Position numbers and translations under genes: made by a program. A stretch of 33,905 nucleotides of DNA, taken from assembly GCA_019241285.1 (NCBI GenBank), contig JAFAXD010000160.1, positions 1-33,905 on the forward strand, given 5' to 3'. Below, piece by piece: positions 7,823 through 16,011 of the stretch. The number at the start of each line of letters is the position of its first letter. Positions within the stretch are counted from its first letter, which is position 1. Below the pieces are notes generated by a model. That model was not told the DNA's origin. It saw only the letters and a program-made list of their open reading frames with translations, and made no database searches. Source of the DNA: Xanthobacteraceae bacterium (GTDB taxonomy: Bacteria; Pseudomonadota; Alphaproteobacteria; Rhizobiales; Xanthobacteraceae).

Positions 7823-9379
7823 ATGAGCAACGATATTGATCAGCTGAGGTTGGATCGGCGCAGAGTCATGCAGGCGACGGCCGCAGCCGCCGGCGCACTG
7901 CTACTGCCCGCGACGAGCTTCGCCGAGGACGCGCCGCGCAAGGGCGGCACGCTGCGCGTTGCCATGCCTTACAATCCCGGTTCGGTCGACCCGATGACCG
8001 GGCGCAACCTCACCGATTTCAACGTGCTCTATGGCGTGTTCGACGCGCTGGTCGATTTCGAGCCGCTCACGCTCGAGCTCAAGCCGGGGTTGGCGAAGAG
8101 CTGGAAGTTCGAAGACCTCAAGACGCTGGTGCTGGAGCTGCAGGACGGCGTCACCTTTCACGACGGCTCGCCGTTCAACGCCGATGCCGTGAAATTCAAC
8201 CTCGACCGCTACAAGAATGATCCGCGTTCCAACGTGAAATCCGATCTGAGCTCGGTTGAGAGTGTCGAGGTCAATGCACCCAACCGTGTCACCATCCATC
8301 TGAACAAACCCAATGTCGGCCTGCCGGTGATCCTGACCAACCGGGTCGGCTTGATGGTGTCGCCCAAAGCGATCCAGGAGAAAGGTCCGAATGTCGATCG
8401 CAACCCGGTGGGCACCGGGCCGTTCAAGTTCGTGAGCTGGCAGGACAACGATAGTTTCGTGCTCGCCCGCAACGACAATTACTGGAAACCGGGGCTGCCC
8501 TATCTGGACGGCCTCAACATGCGCATCATCAGCGAGCTGAATACGGTGGCGCGCACCGTGACTGCCGGCGAGTGCGATGTCGCGCTCAATCTGCAGCCAC
8601 AGCAGAAGATCGTCGCTGACCGCGCCAGTGGCGTGGTGACGAAAGTGTTTCCGTCGCTCGTCCCGTACCTGGCATTCATCAACTACGGCCGCCCGCCGCT
8701 CGACAATTTGCAGGTGCGCCAGGCGCTCAATTACGCGATCAATCGCGACGAGATCAACAAAGTGGCGGCACTGGGTCTCGGTCAACCATCGGACACGATC
8801 CTGTCGAAGGCGCACTGGGCCTGCGATCCGGCCACGGTCAACTACTACACCTATGATCCGGCGAAGGCGAAGAAGCTTCTCGCCGACGCTGGCCATCCGG
8901 ACGGAATTGAGATCGAAACCATCGGTTGGGCCGACCAGACCGCCATGCAGCGACAAGAGATCATCATCTCGCAGCTGGCCAAGGTCGGCATCCGCGTCAA
9001 GCTCACGCCATTGTCACCACAGCAGGCCGTGCAGGCCTTCATGATCGACAAGAAGGGCGCGATGTTCATCTCGCCGTCTTCGCCGTTCGCGGACCCAAGC
9101 CAGTTCTATGAGAACCTGTTCGGCAAGGACGCGTTGCGCAACCCCGGACGTGTCGAGCTTCCCGGTTTTCGTGAGTTGCTGGACGCCACCATGGATACGC
9201 CGGATCAGAACGCCCGCAAAGCCGCGTTTGCGAAGCTGCAACGCTTCACAGTTGAGAACGCATTGTCGCTCGTGCAGTTCATCGCGCCCGCAATCGGTGT
9301 CATGAGTGCGAAGGTGCAGAACTACAAGGACGGATTGCCGGCGACCCCGAAGTTCACTGAAGTGTGGCTCTCAGCCTGA
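7823..9379 (+). CDS. Family 5 extracellular solute-binding protein of the Dpp-type importer
   Basis: The 518-residue periplasmic binding protein belongs to SBP_bac_5 (DppA/OppA type). The ATG at 7823 is preferred over the upstream in-frame ATG at 7781 because GGGAGG at 7810-7815 precedes it. The N-terminus holds a twin-arginine run (DRRRVMQ) before a hydrophobic stretch that ends LLPATSFAEDAP, so export may use the Tat route. Family landmarks are KGGTLRVAMPYNPGSVDP, the ligand-domain LQDGVTFHDGSPFNADAVKFNLDR, and NPVGTGPFKFVSW. It lies between the ATPase and permease genes. The cargo may be a peptide, a muropeptide or another oligomer. The neighbouring murQ/nagA genes favour a cell-wall or amino-sugar ligand, but that is inference. 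Confidence 0.92.
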   Translation: MSNDIDQLRLDRRRVMQATAAAAGALLLPATSFAEDAPRKGGTLRVAMPYNPGSVDPMTGRNLTDFNVLYGVFDALVDFEPLTLELKPGLAKSWKFEDLKTLVLELQDGVTFHDGSPFNADAVKFNLDRYKNDPRSNVKSDLSSVESVEVNAPNRVTIHLNKPNVGLPVILTNRVGLMVSPKAIQEKGPNVDRNPVGTGPFKFVSWQDNDSFVLARNDNYWKPGLPYLDGLNMRIISELNTVARTVTAGECDVALNLQPQQKIVADRASGVVTKVFPSLVPYLAFINYGRPPLDNLQVRQALNYAINRDEINKVAALGLGQPSDTILSKAHWACDPATVNYYTYDPAKAKKLLADAGHPDGIEIETIGWADQTAMQRQEIIISQLAKVGIRVKLTPLSPQQAVQAFMIDKKGAMFISPSSPFADPSQFYENLFGKDALRNPGRVELPGFRELLDATMDTPDQNARKAAFAKLQRFTVENALSLVQFIAPAIGVMSAKVQNYKDGLPATPKFTEVWLSA

Positions 9380-9403
9380 GCGCTTGGATAGCGAGACATC
9401 GCG

Positions 9404-10357
9404 ATGGGGAAAATTCTGCGATTGGTTGGCCGGCGCCTCTGGCAACTGCTGCCGATCATCGTGTTTGCCACGTTCGTTGTGTTCTCGCTGTTGCAACTCG
9501 TGCCGGGCGATCCCGCGGTCGTGCTGGCCGGCGACTACGCATCCGAGCAGCGCATCGCCGAAATCCGCCAGCTCTACGGGCTCGATCAGCCGTTCCTGGT
9601 CCAGTACGGCGTTTGGCTCCTGCATGCGCTCGAGGGCAACCTCGGGCGCTCGCTGCTGACCAGTGAATCGGTCTCGCAGCTGATCCTCTACCGCTTGCCG
9701 AACACGTTGCTGATCGCGGTCTATGCGCTGGTGATCGCCGGTTTGGTCGGCGTGGCGCTGGGTGTCGCGGCAGCGACGCGCGTCGGCACAAGGCTCGACG
9801 CGTTCATTACTGGACTAGCCTCCCTTGGCGTCGCGTTGCCGAGCTTCTGGCTTGCCATGATCCTGGTTGCGACCCTCTCGCTCGGGCTGCACTGGTTCCC
9901 GACGACCGGCGCTGCGCCGCTGCTGACGGACCCGTGGAGCGCGATCATGCACGCGACGTTGCCGGCGGTCGCGCTTGCGGTCGGCGTCATTGCCGAACTG
10001 GCGCGCCAAGTGCGCAGCGCGCTGATCGAAGTGCTCAACTCGCAATATATCCGCACTCTGCGGGCGAAAGGCCTGTCGTCGGGCGCAGTCCTCTGGAAGC
10101 ACGGCTTGCGCAACATCAGCGTGACCTTGCTGACACTGCTCGGCCTGCAGGTGAACCGGCTGTTCTCCGGCGCGGTGGTGATCGAGGCTGTATTCGCTAT
10201 TCCCGGCGTCGGCAGCCTGGTCGCGACCTCGGCGCTGAACAAGGACTTCCCTGTCGTGCAGGGCGTGGTGCTGGTGCTAGTGGTCATCGTGATCCTCATC
10301 AATCTGGTGGTCGACGTGCTCAACGCGTTGCTCGATCCGCGGGCGGCCGAAGCATGA
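9404..10357 (+). CDS. ABC transporter permease (DppB/GsiC-like)
   Basis: This 317-residue inner-membrane permease is of the DppB/GsiC type. It starts with a transmembrane segment (WQLLPIIVFATFVVFSLLQLVPGDP) followed by a periplasmic loop with YGLDQPFLVQYGVWL and the family's GNLGRSLLTSESV. Five further hydrophobic segments follow. The cytoplasmic EAA loop that contacts the ATPase is YIRTLRAKGLSSGAVLWKHGLRN, followed by FSGAVVIEAVFAIPGVGSL. The stop overlaps the start of the second permease gene by ATGA. It follows the binding protein by 24 bp. Confidence 0.93.
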   Translation: MGKILRLVGRRLWQLLPIIVFATFVVFSLLQLVPGDPAVVLAGDYASEQRIAEIRQLYGLDQPFLVQYGVWLLHALEGNLGRSLLTSESVSQLILYRLPNTLLIAVYALVIAGLVGVALGVAAATRVGTRLDAFITGLASLGVALPSFWLAMILVATLSLGLHWFPTTGAAPLLTDPWSAIMHATLPAVALAVGVIAELARQVRSALIEVLNSQYIRTLRAKGLSSGAVLWKHGLRNISVTLLTLLGLQVNRLFSGAVVIEAVFAIPGVGSLVATSALNKDFPVVQGVVLVLVVIVILINLVVDVLNALLDPRAAEA

Positions 10358-11232
10358 CCGCCGCCCTCGACCTTCCGGTTCCGCCGCAGCGCTCGCGCAC
10401 CAAGGCGATCCTGCGCTGGATGCGCCGCGACGTGCGTGCGGTGCTGAGCCTGTCATTCCTATTGCTGCTGCTGATCGTCTCGGTCTTCGCGCCGGTGTTG
10501 GCACCCTACTCACCGATCGATCAGGACGTGACCCAGTTGCTGCTGCCGCCGAGTGCAGCGCATTGGCTCGGCACGGATGATCTTGGCCGCGACGTCCTCA
10601 GCCGTCTGATCTGGGGCGCGCCGAATTCGCTCTATGCATCATTCCTCGCCGTGGGCGTCGGCGTCGTGCTCGGGGTGCCGATCGGACTCCTGATCGGGTT
10701 CCTGGGCGGCTGGTTCGATGAGGTGACCAGCCGCTTCATCGACGCACTGCTGTCGTTTCCGCCGATCGTGCTCGCCATCGCGGTCACCGGTGCGCTGGGC
10801 ATCGGCCTGACCAACGCGATGCTCTCGGTCGGGTTTGTGTTTGCTCCAGTGCTGGCGCGGCTCGTGCGCGCCCAGACGCTGGTCGTCAAGAATGCGCTCT
10901 ATGTCGATGCGGCGCGTGGCTTTGGGGCAAGCACCAGCCACATCATCATCAAACACATCGTGCCGAACGCCATTCAGCCGGTGATCGTGCAGGTCACCCT
11001 GATGCTGGCGATCGCGCTGCTCGCCGAAGCGAGCCTGAGTTTCCTGTCGCTCGGCGTGCAGCCACCGGCGGCGAGCTGGGGCGGCATGCTGGCGCGCGCC
11101 TACAATTATATCGAGATCGCGCCCGAGCAGATGTACGCGCCAGGGCTGGCAATCCTGCTGACGGCACTCGCCTTCAACGCACTCGGTGAATCGATCCGCG
11201 TCGCGCTCGACCCGACCATGAAGCGGCGGTAA
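10354..11232 (+). CDS. ABC transporter permease (DppC-like)
   Basis: This is the second permease of the importer, 292 residues from the ATG at 10354. The frame is open further upstream, to 9934, but that extension lies over the first permease gene and is not real. The DppC-type N-terminal segment (LSLSFLLLLLIVSVFAPVLAPYSP) is followed by HWLGTDDLGRDVLSRLIWG, the hallmark of this subfamily. The EAA loop is YVDAARGFGASTSHIIIKHIVPN. The C-terminal stretch SFLSLGVQPPAASWGGML is also typical. It is translationally coupled to the preceding permease and is followed after 10 bp by the iron-ADH gene. Confidence 0.93.
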   Translation: MTAALDLPVPPQRSRTKAILRWMRRDVRAVLSLSFLLLLLIVSVFAPVLAPYSPIDQDVTQLLLPPSAAHWLGTDDLGRDVLSRLIWGAPNSLYASFLAVGVGVVLGVPIGLLIGFLGGWFDEVTSRFIDALLSFPPIVLAIAVTGALGIGLTNAMLSVGFVFAPVLARLVRAQTLVVKNALYVDAARGFGASTSHIIIKHIVPNAIQPVIVQVTLMLAIALLAEASLSFLSLGVQPPAASWGGMLARAYNYIEIAPEQMYAPGLAILLTALAFNALGESIRVALDPTMKRR

Positions 11233-11242
11233 CTACAGCACC

Positions 11243-12433
11243 ATGCAAATCCCTGCCGGCGAGTTCTCGTTCACGCGGCTGGAGAAGGTCATCTTCGGCG
11301 CCGGGTCTATTGCCAAGGTCGGACACGAGCTCGACCGCCGCGGGCTGGTGCGCGCTGTGGTCGTCACCGGAAAATCGCTCGGCGCATCGCGCCTGCTGGA
11401 TCAGGTGACCGACGCATTGGATGCACGCTGCGTCGGCGTCTTCAAAGGCATTTCCCAGCACGTGCCGATGCAGTCCGTGCGCGCCCTCACCGAAGAATTG
11501 CGCCGGCTCGAAGCGGATGCGGTGGTGAGCTTTGGCGGCGGCAGCCCGATCGATGCCAGCAAGGTCGCGATCGCCTCGATCCTGAACGGCCGCGACATGA
11601 CGCTTGCCGGCGGCGAGCTTGACTGGGCGCGGGCGATGGCGCCGCGGGGAAACCAAGCGGCGCTCCTGCATGTCGCCATTCCAACCACGCTCTCGGCAGC
11701 CGAATACACGCCGGCTGGCGGCACCACCGACGAGGCAACGCGCGTCAAGCGCGGCGTCCTCGATGCGCGGCTGCAGCCCGCGCTCATCATCAACGATCCC
11801 AATCTGACGCTCGCCACGCCCGATTGGCTCTGGGTCGCGACTGGCATGCGCGCTCTCGATCATGCAGTCGAAGCGATCTACTCGTCGCGGCACCAGTTGT
11901 TCACCGACGCGCTCGCCGCCAAGGCGATCCGGCTTCTGTTTGCGAACCTGCCGGGCTCGATCCGCAGCACCGGCGACGAGCAGCTCGCGCATCGCGGCTA
12001 TTGCCAGATGGCGGCGTGGTTCTCGCTCTATGGCGCGATCAACGTGCGGCTGGGCATCTCCCATGCCCTCGGCCACAAGATCGGCCCGACCTGGAACGTG
12101 CCGCACGGAGTCACGTCGTGCATCACCCTGCCGCACGGAATGCGGTTCATGGCCGGGATCGCGCCGGAGCGCTTTGAGCCCATTGCCGAGGCGCTCGGCA
12201 TCGCCTTCGATGCTGGCAATCCGAAGCTGGCAGCATTGGCCTGCGCCGACCGCGTTGCCGCCTTCATCGCCGGGTTTGAGGTTCCGAACTCGCTGCGCAA
12301 AGCCGGCGTGAATCGGGAGGAAGTCGCGCGCATCGTCAAACCGGTACAGGAGGAGGTCAACTTCGCTGGTGTGGTCGACCGGCCGGTCACGGTCGATGAG
12401 ATCGCCGCTTTGCTTGCCGCCGCTTATGATTGA
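11243..12433 (+). CDS. Iron-containing alcohol dehydrogenase, maleylacetate reductase-like
   Basis: The 396-residue protein belongs to the group III metal-dependent alcohol dehydrogenases. An N-terminal nucleotide-binding domain carries the GGGSPIDASK motif near residue 95. The C-terminal metal domain has RALDHAVEAIYS, ISHALGHKIG and VPHGVTSCITLPHG, which supply the Asp and His metal ligands. The sequence style fits the maleylacetate reductase/hydroxyacid-oxoacid transhydrogenase side of the family more than ethanol dehydrogenases. It starts 10 bp after the dppC-like stop, so it is probably the last gene of the transporter operon. A reductase that works with an importer suggests that the imported compound or its breakdown product is a carbonyl or maleylacetate-like substrate, which fits poorly with a purely amino-sugar role. 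Confidence 0.85.
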   Translation: MQIPAGEFSFTRLEKVIFGAGSIAKVGHELDRRGLVRAVVVTGKSLGASRLLDQVTDALDARCVGVFKGISQHVPMQSVRALTEELRRLEADAVVSFGGGSPIDASKVAIASILNGRDMTLAGGELDWARAMAPRGNQAALLHVAIPTTLSAAEYTPAGGTTDEATRVKRGVLDARLQPALIINDPNLTLATPDWLWVATGMRALDHAVEAIYSSRHQLFTDALAAKAIRLLFANLPGSIRSTGDEQLAHRGYCQMAAWFSLYGAINVRLGISHALGHKIGPTWNVPHGVTSCITLPHGMRFMAGIAPERFEPIAEALGIAFDAGNPKLAALACADRVAAFIAGFEVPNSLRKAGVNREEVARIVKPVQEEVNFAGVVDRPVTVDEIAALLAAAYD

Positions 12434-12545
12434 TTAACCCTAAAAGCATACCGATTTCGTCGTAATCACGCGTTTTGCCATAGTTTTTGCACTTTCAATT
12501 CGTCTTCTCGTTGCATTGGGGAATGCATCACGGGGAAACACCAAA

Positions 12546-12971
12546 GTGCGCAGAATCCTGCTCGCGACGCTCGTCGCGCTCTCCACACTTGCGCCCGCCA
12601 CTGCCGAAGTCCGGATCAAATCGAGCCCTGGGGGCCAGATCGGCGAATTTCTGGACATGTATGCCGAAGTAAAGGATAGCGGCCAAAAGGTCGTTATCGA
12701 CGGACCCTGCCTCTCGGCCTGCACGCTGGTGCTGGGCGTCGTTCCGCGCGATCGCATCTGCGTCACCAAGAACGCCGAGCTTGGCTTCCACGCCGCCTGG
12801 ATGCCGACCTCCAGTGGGGGCAAGGTCACCCAGCCGGTCGCGACCAAGATGATGATGGATATGTATCCGTCCGACGTGAAGGGTTGGATCAGGCGAAGGG
12901 GCGGCCTGCATACACGCCTGATCGTTCTGCGCGGTCACGAGCTCGCGGCGCTTTACCCGCGTTGTATTTGA
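12546..12971 (+). CDS. Small exported ClpP-fold-like protein of unknown role
   Basis: The 141-residue protein has a clear signal peptide (RRILLATLVALSTLAPATA). The GTG at 12546 is preferred because the signal begins there and GGGGAA lies about ten bases upstream; an in-frame TTG at 12516 would add ten residues. The mature part resembles the uncharacterised periplasmic ClpP/crotonase-fold proteins of COG3904, with VVIDGPCLSACTLVLG near residues 49-64 and ELGFHAAW near 78-85. Ser57 and His82 are candidate catalytic residues by analogy with ClpP-type proteases, but activity is not established. The 112-bp region upstream is AT-richer than its surroundings. The stop directly abuts the stop of the convergent monooxygenase gene with no base between. 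Confidence 0.72.
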   Translation: MRRILLATLVALSTLAPATAEVRIKSSPGGQIGEFLDMYAEVKDSGQKVVIDGPCLSACTLVLGVVPRDRICVTKNAELGFHAAWMPTSSGGKVTQPVATKMMMDMYPSDVKGWIRRRGGLHTRLIVLRGHELAALYPRCI

Positions 12972-14318
12972 TCAACTGACGCGGCGTAATCCCGCTGCCG
13001 CGCTCGTGGACCACCGGTTCAACGGCCGCGGCAGGCCGAGGTGCTCGCGCAGGGTGTGCCCCTCGTAGTCGGCGCGGAACAAGCTGCGCCGCTGCAGCTC
13101 TGGAACGACGAGATCAACAAAGTCGCGTAGCCCCCCCGGGAATGTCAGCGGCAGAATGTTGAAGCCATCCGCGGCGCCGGCTGTGAACCATTGCTCAAGC
13201 CCGTCGGCGATATCGGCGGGGGTGCCGATCACGACCCGATGCGCGCGCTGGCCGATGACGCGCTGATAGAGCTGGCGGATGCTCAGGTTTTCCCGCCGCG
13301 CCAGCTCGACCATCACCTTCACGCGACCGACTTCCTGATTGGTGTTGGCGGGCTCTGGGACCGGTCCGTCGAGCGGAAACGTCGACAGATCCATACCGAA
13401 GTAGGCCGACAACTGCTTGACGCCGATCTCCGGTGCGATCAGCGCTTGCAGCCGCCCATACTTGTCCTCGGCCTCTGCGCGCGTGTGTCCGATCGCGGTC
13501 ATCACGCCGGGCATGATCTTGATCGAGTCGGGTGAGCGTCCATACGCCCCCGCGCGCCGTTTGACGTCGGCATAGAACGCGCGCCCCGCCTCGAGATCCT
13601 GTTGTACGGTGAAGATCACCTCGGCGGTCTCGGCGGCGAGCTCGCGACCGTCCTCGGACTGCCCCGCCTGCACGATCACTGGATGGCCTTGCGGTGAGCG
13701 GTGCACGGTCAGCGGTCCGCGCACCGAGAAGTGTTGCCCCTTGTGATTGAGGAAGTGCAGCTTGGCGCGGTCGAGATAAAGTCCGTGCTCCTTGTCGGCG
13801 ATGACCGCGTCGTCCTCCCAGCTGTCCCACAGTCCGAGCACCACCTTGGCGAACTCGTGGGCGCGCGCGTAACGGTCAGCATGGCTGGCGTGTGCCTCGC
13901 GCCCGAAGTTGTAGGCCTCCGCCACGGCAAGCGATGTCACCAGGTTCCAGCCCGCGCGCCCGCCGCTGATCTGATCGAGCGAGGCGAAGAAGCGCGCCAC
14001 ATGGAACGGCTCGAAGTAGGTCGTGGTCGCGGTGGCGACGAGCCCGATCCGTTGCGTGACAGCGGCGAGCGCGCTCAGGAGCGTGATCGGCTCAAGCCGC
14101 GATGCCGCCATGGTGCGGGCCCAGGCATCGGCATCGTCGGGACCGAACGTGGCGTTGGTGTCAGCGGTGAACAGAAAATCAAATTTGCCGCGCTCAGCAA
14201 GCTGCGCGATCTCGACATAATGCGCGAGGCTCTGGCGCGCATGCGCATCAACGTCAGGATCGCGCCAAGCCGCAATGTGGTGACCACACCCCTCGAAGAA
14301 CAGGCCAAGCTTCATCAT
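12972..14318 (-). CDS. FMN-dependent monooxygenase of the NtaA/SnaA/DszA group
   Basis: The 448-residue luciferase-like flavin monooxygenase is of the two-component type that uses FMNH2 from a separate reductase. The N-terminal MMKLGLFFEGCGHHIAAWRDP and the following HYVEIAQLAERGKFDFLFTADT are typical of the NtaA/SnaA/DszA/MoxC subfamily. Other landmarks are LDQISGGRAGWNLVTS, PVIVQAGQSEDGRELAAETAE and the C-terminal ADGFNILPLTFPGGLRDFVDLVVPELQRR. The ATG at 14318 has GGGAGGA six bases upstream. Known relatives oxidise nitrilotriacetate, dibenzothiophene sulfone, pristinamycin and alkylsulfonates, so the substrate cannot be deduced. It follows the AhpD-like gene by 29 bp and probably belongs to one operon with it. 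Confidence 0.92.
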   Translation of the reverse strand: MMKLGLFFEGCGHHIAAWRDPDVDAHARQSLAHYVEIAQLAERGKFDFLFTADTNATFGPDDADAWARTMAASRLEPITLLSALAAVTQRIGLVATATTTYFEPFHVARFFASLDQISGGRAGWNLVTSLAVAEAYNFGREAHASHADRYARAHEFAKVVLGLWDSWEDDAVIADKEHGLYLDRAKLHFLNHKGQHFSVRGPLTVHRSPQGHPVIVQAGQSEDGRELAAETAEVIFTVQQDLEAGRAFYADVKRRAGAYGRSPDSIKIMPGVMTAIGHTRAEAEDKYGRLQALIAPEIGVKQLSAYFGMDLSTFPLDGPVPEPANTNQEVGRVKVMVELARRENLSIRQLYQRVIGQRAHRVVIGTPADIADGLEQWFTAGAADGFNILPLTFPGGLRDFVDLVVPELQRRSLFRADYEGHTLREHLGLPRPLNRWSTSAAAGLRRVS

Positions 14319-14347
14319 GGCGCTTCCTCCCGAAACAGGCTTATTCT

Positions 14348-14740
14348 TTAATCAAACATCGGATCGATTGGCACACGATATCCGTTCGCCAGCCGATTCG
14401 TCTCATTGGCCATGCCGACGACGCCCATCAGCTCGCCGAACATCGCGTCGGTCATTCCGGCCTTGCGCGCAGCGGCGCCGTGGCTGGCGATGCAATAACC
14501 GCAGCCGTTGGTGACGCTGACTGCGAGGTAGACCATCTCCTTGGTGAGCGGGTCGAGCGCACCGGGCGCCATCACCTCTTTGAGGCTCTCCCATGTGCGC
14601 TTGAGGCCAACCGGATCGTGCGCCAGGTATTTCCAGAAGTTGTTCACGTCCGGAACGTTGCGGGTTTGTTTGATGTCGTCGAAGACCGCGCGCACCGCTT
14701 TGGATGCCTCCGCGTATTCGATCGGCTGCAGTCTGCTCAT
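14348..14740 (-). CDS. AhpD/carboxymuconolactone decarboxylase-family protein
   Basis: The 130-residue protein is all-helical and of the CMD/AhpD family. The active-site motif CGYCIASH (Cys80, Cys83, His87) is the redox CxxC-x3-H of alkylhydroperoxidase-type members, not the CxxC-less form of true decarboxylases. It probably reduces peroxides or handles thiol redox stress caused by the neighbouring flavin monooxygenase. The ATG at 14740 has AGGAT just upstream. The gene lies between a thioredoxin reductase-like gene and the FMN monooxygenase on the same strand. The thioredoxin reductase-like protein could recycle its cysteines, which is an inference from context. Confidence 0.9.
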   Translation of the reverse strand: MSRLQPIEYAEASKAVRAVFDDIKQTRNVPDVNNFWKYLAHDPVGLKRTWESLKEVMAPGALDPLTKEMVYLAVSVTNGCGYCIASHGAAARKAGMTDAMFGELMGVVGMANETNRLANGYRVPIDPMFD

Positions 14741-14762
14741 AGGAAATCCTGTCAGTTTGTGA

Positions 14763-14838
14763 TGCGCGGACGCGACCCGCGCACCTCCCCGGATAGAACG
14801 CCAAGCCTGCCCAAACGAGATCGCCGGGACAAGCCCGG
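14763..14838. repeat. Palindromic repeat pair (REP/BIME-like) between the flavoprotein and AhpD-like genes
   Basis: Two hairpins lie in the 140-bp gap. TGCGCGG (14763-14769) pairs with CCGCGCA (14777-14783) around a seven-base loop. CCGGG (14824-14828) pairs with CCCGG (14834-14838) around ACAAG. The second element, with its preceding ATCG, matches the longer hairpin at 17417-17439. Both element types resemble dispersed intergenic palindromes of Bradyrhizobium-like genomes. The hairpins lie inside the presumed operon and could attenuate or separate expression of the downstream genes. Confidence 0.75.
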
Positions 14839-14880
14839 TGACGATGACGAGAAGACGCCTTGCGGCTTAGGCAATCGGCG

Positions 14881-15825
14881 CTACCGCCGGGCGTTCTCGT
14901 CCCGCCATACGCCGTCAGTCAGGTAGCGGTCGATCGCAATTACCGCAGTGGCGCCGTCTCCCGCTGAGCCGGCGGCACGGCAAGCGGAGTCAGCGCGTGC
15001 CGTTCCCGCCGCACAAATGCCAGGCAAGGCTGTGCGCATGAAAGCATCGGTAGGGATTGCACCGGCATTGAGGTTGAGGTGGCCGTCGAGAAAACCGGTA
15101 TTGGGTGCAAGGCCAATATAAACAAACACCGCATCAACGTTGAGGTCGCTTTGGGCGCCGCTGCCGACATCACGCAAGCGCAGGCCGGTGACCTTGGCAT
15201 CACCCAGGATATCCTCAACCTCGATGCTGGCGCGCACCTCGATTTTTGCGTCCTGCGTCACCCGCTCCCGGTAGTTCGTCTGCCCTGTCAGTCCTGCACC
15301 GTGCGTGAGCAACACGACGCGCGACACGTGCTGCGACAAGGTGAGGGCCTCCTGCATGGCGGAATCACCGCCGCCGATCACGGCGGCGGTCTTGCCGCGC
15401 AGAAGCGGCGCATCGCAGCTCGCGCAGTGGCTTACGCCCTGGCCGCGCAACCGCGCCTCCCCGGGCACGCCCAGTTCCTTGAGCGACGCGCCGGTCGCCA
15501 ATACGAGCCCGCGCGCCACGACGTCGCCTTCGCCGGTGCCAATCCGCCAGCCCTCGCCGTCGCGGGCAAAGCTCTTCAATTCCGTTGCCGCGAATTCAGC
15601 GCCGGCAAGCGCCGCTTCCTCCTGGGTCATGGGCGCGAGATCGTATCCCGGTACGCCGTCGGGAAATCCTGGGTAGCCCTCGATCTTTTCGATGCTCAGC
15701 AGCTGGCCCCCAATGACGTCGCCGGTCAGCACCAAGGTCTTGCGCCCGAGCCGCGCCGCGGTGAGCCCGGCGGTGAGGCCGGCCAGCCCGCCGCCGGCAA
15801 CGACGATGTCATAGTCTTGGTCCAT
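14881..15825 (-). CDS. Thioredoxin reductase-like FAD/NAD(P) oxidoreductase
   Basis: The 314-residue flavoprotein has the length and layout of low-molecular-weight thioredoxin reductase. An N-terminal FAD-binding GGGLAG lies at residues 11-16, GGQLLSIEKIEGYPGFPDGVPG follows at 39-60, the redox-active CASC is Cys134/Cys137, and a second dinucleotide-binding GGGDSAMQEA starts near 151. The C-terminal GICAAGTARADSACRAAGSAGDGATAV keeps the family's second FAD contact in an unusual form, without the canonical G-D-V. The redox cysteines are retained, so disulfide reduction is plausible, for example of the AhpD-like neighbour. It could instead supply electrons to the divergent Rieske oxygenase. GGAAGA precedes the ATG at 15825. 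Confidence 0.88.
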   Translation of the reverse strand: MDQDYDIVVAGGGLAGLTAGLTAARLGRKTLVLTGDVIGGQLLSIEKIEGYPGFPDGVPGYDLAPMTQEEAALAGAEFAATELKSFARDGEGWRIGTGEGDVVARGLVLATGASLKELGVPGEARLRGQGVSHCASCDAPLLRGKTAAVIGGGDSAMQEALTLSQHVSRVVLLTHGAGLTGQTNYRERVTQDAKIEVRASIEVEDILGDAKVTGLRLRDVGSGAQSDLNVDAVFVYIGLAPNTGFLDGHLNLNAGAIPTDAFMRTALPGICAAGTARADSACRAAGSAGDGATAVIAIDRYLTDGVWRDENARR

Positions 15826-15841
15826 GGACGTCTTCCTTCAC

Positions 15842-15887
15842 AGCGTGTCCCGCAAGCGGATGCCGGTTTTGCGAAAACGGACACGCT
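15842..15887. repeat. Interspersed hairpin repeat in the divergent promoter region
   Basis: AGCGTGTCC at 15842-15850 is perfectly complementary to GGACACGCT at 15879-15887, with CGCAA and TTGCG as an inner pair. The layout resembles a family of short palindromic repeats common in Rhizobiales, with arms around a GGTTTT core. It sits 17 bp upstream of the flavoprotein start (15825) and about 125 bp upstream of the Rieske oxygenase start (16012), so it may lie in the flavoprotein gene's 5' untranslated region. The family assignment is from memory. Confidence 0.7.
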
Positions 15888-16011
15888 CAAAAATGGTCTT
15901 TCAGCTCGGTACAAAACCGACGTCGGCATTGCAAATCGTGGATTACCCGTAGCGCGTTTCCAAGCTACAATCACAAATTACAGCAATAACGAACCGCAAT
16001 GGGAGAGACGC

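Noticed and set aside
15079-16011. N-terminal extension of the Rieske oxygenase frame by 311 codons
   Set aside because: It is antisense to the flavoprotein gene and crosses a repeat. The true start at 16012 has a ribosome site and the family's N-terminus.
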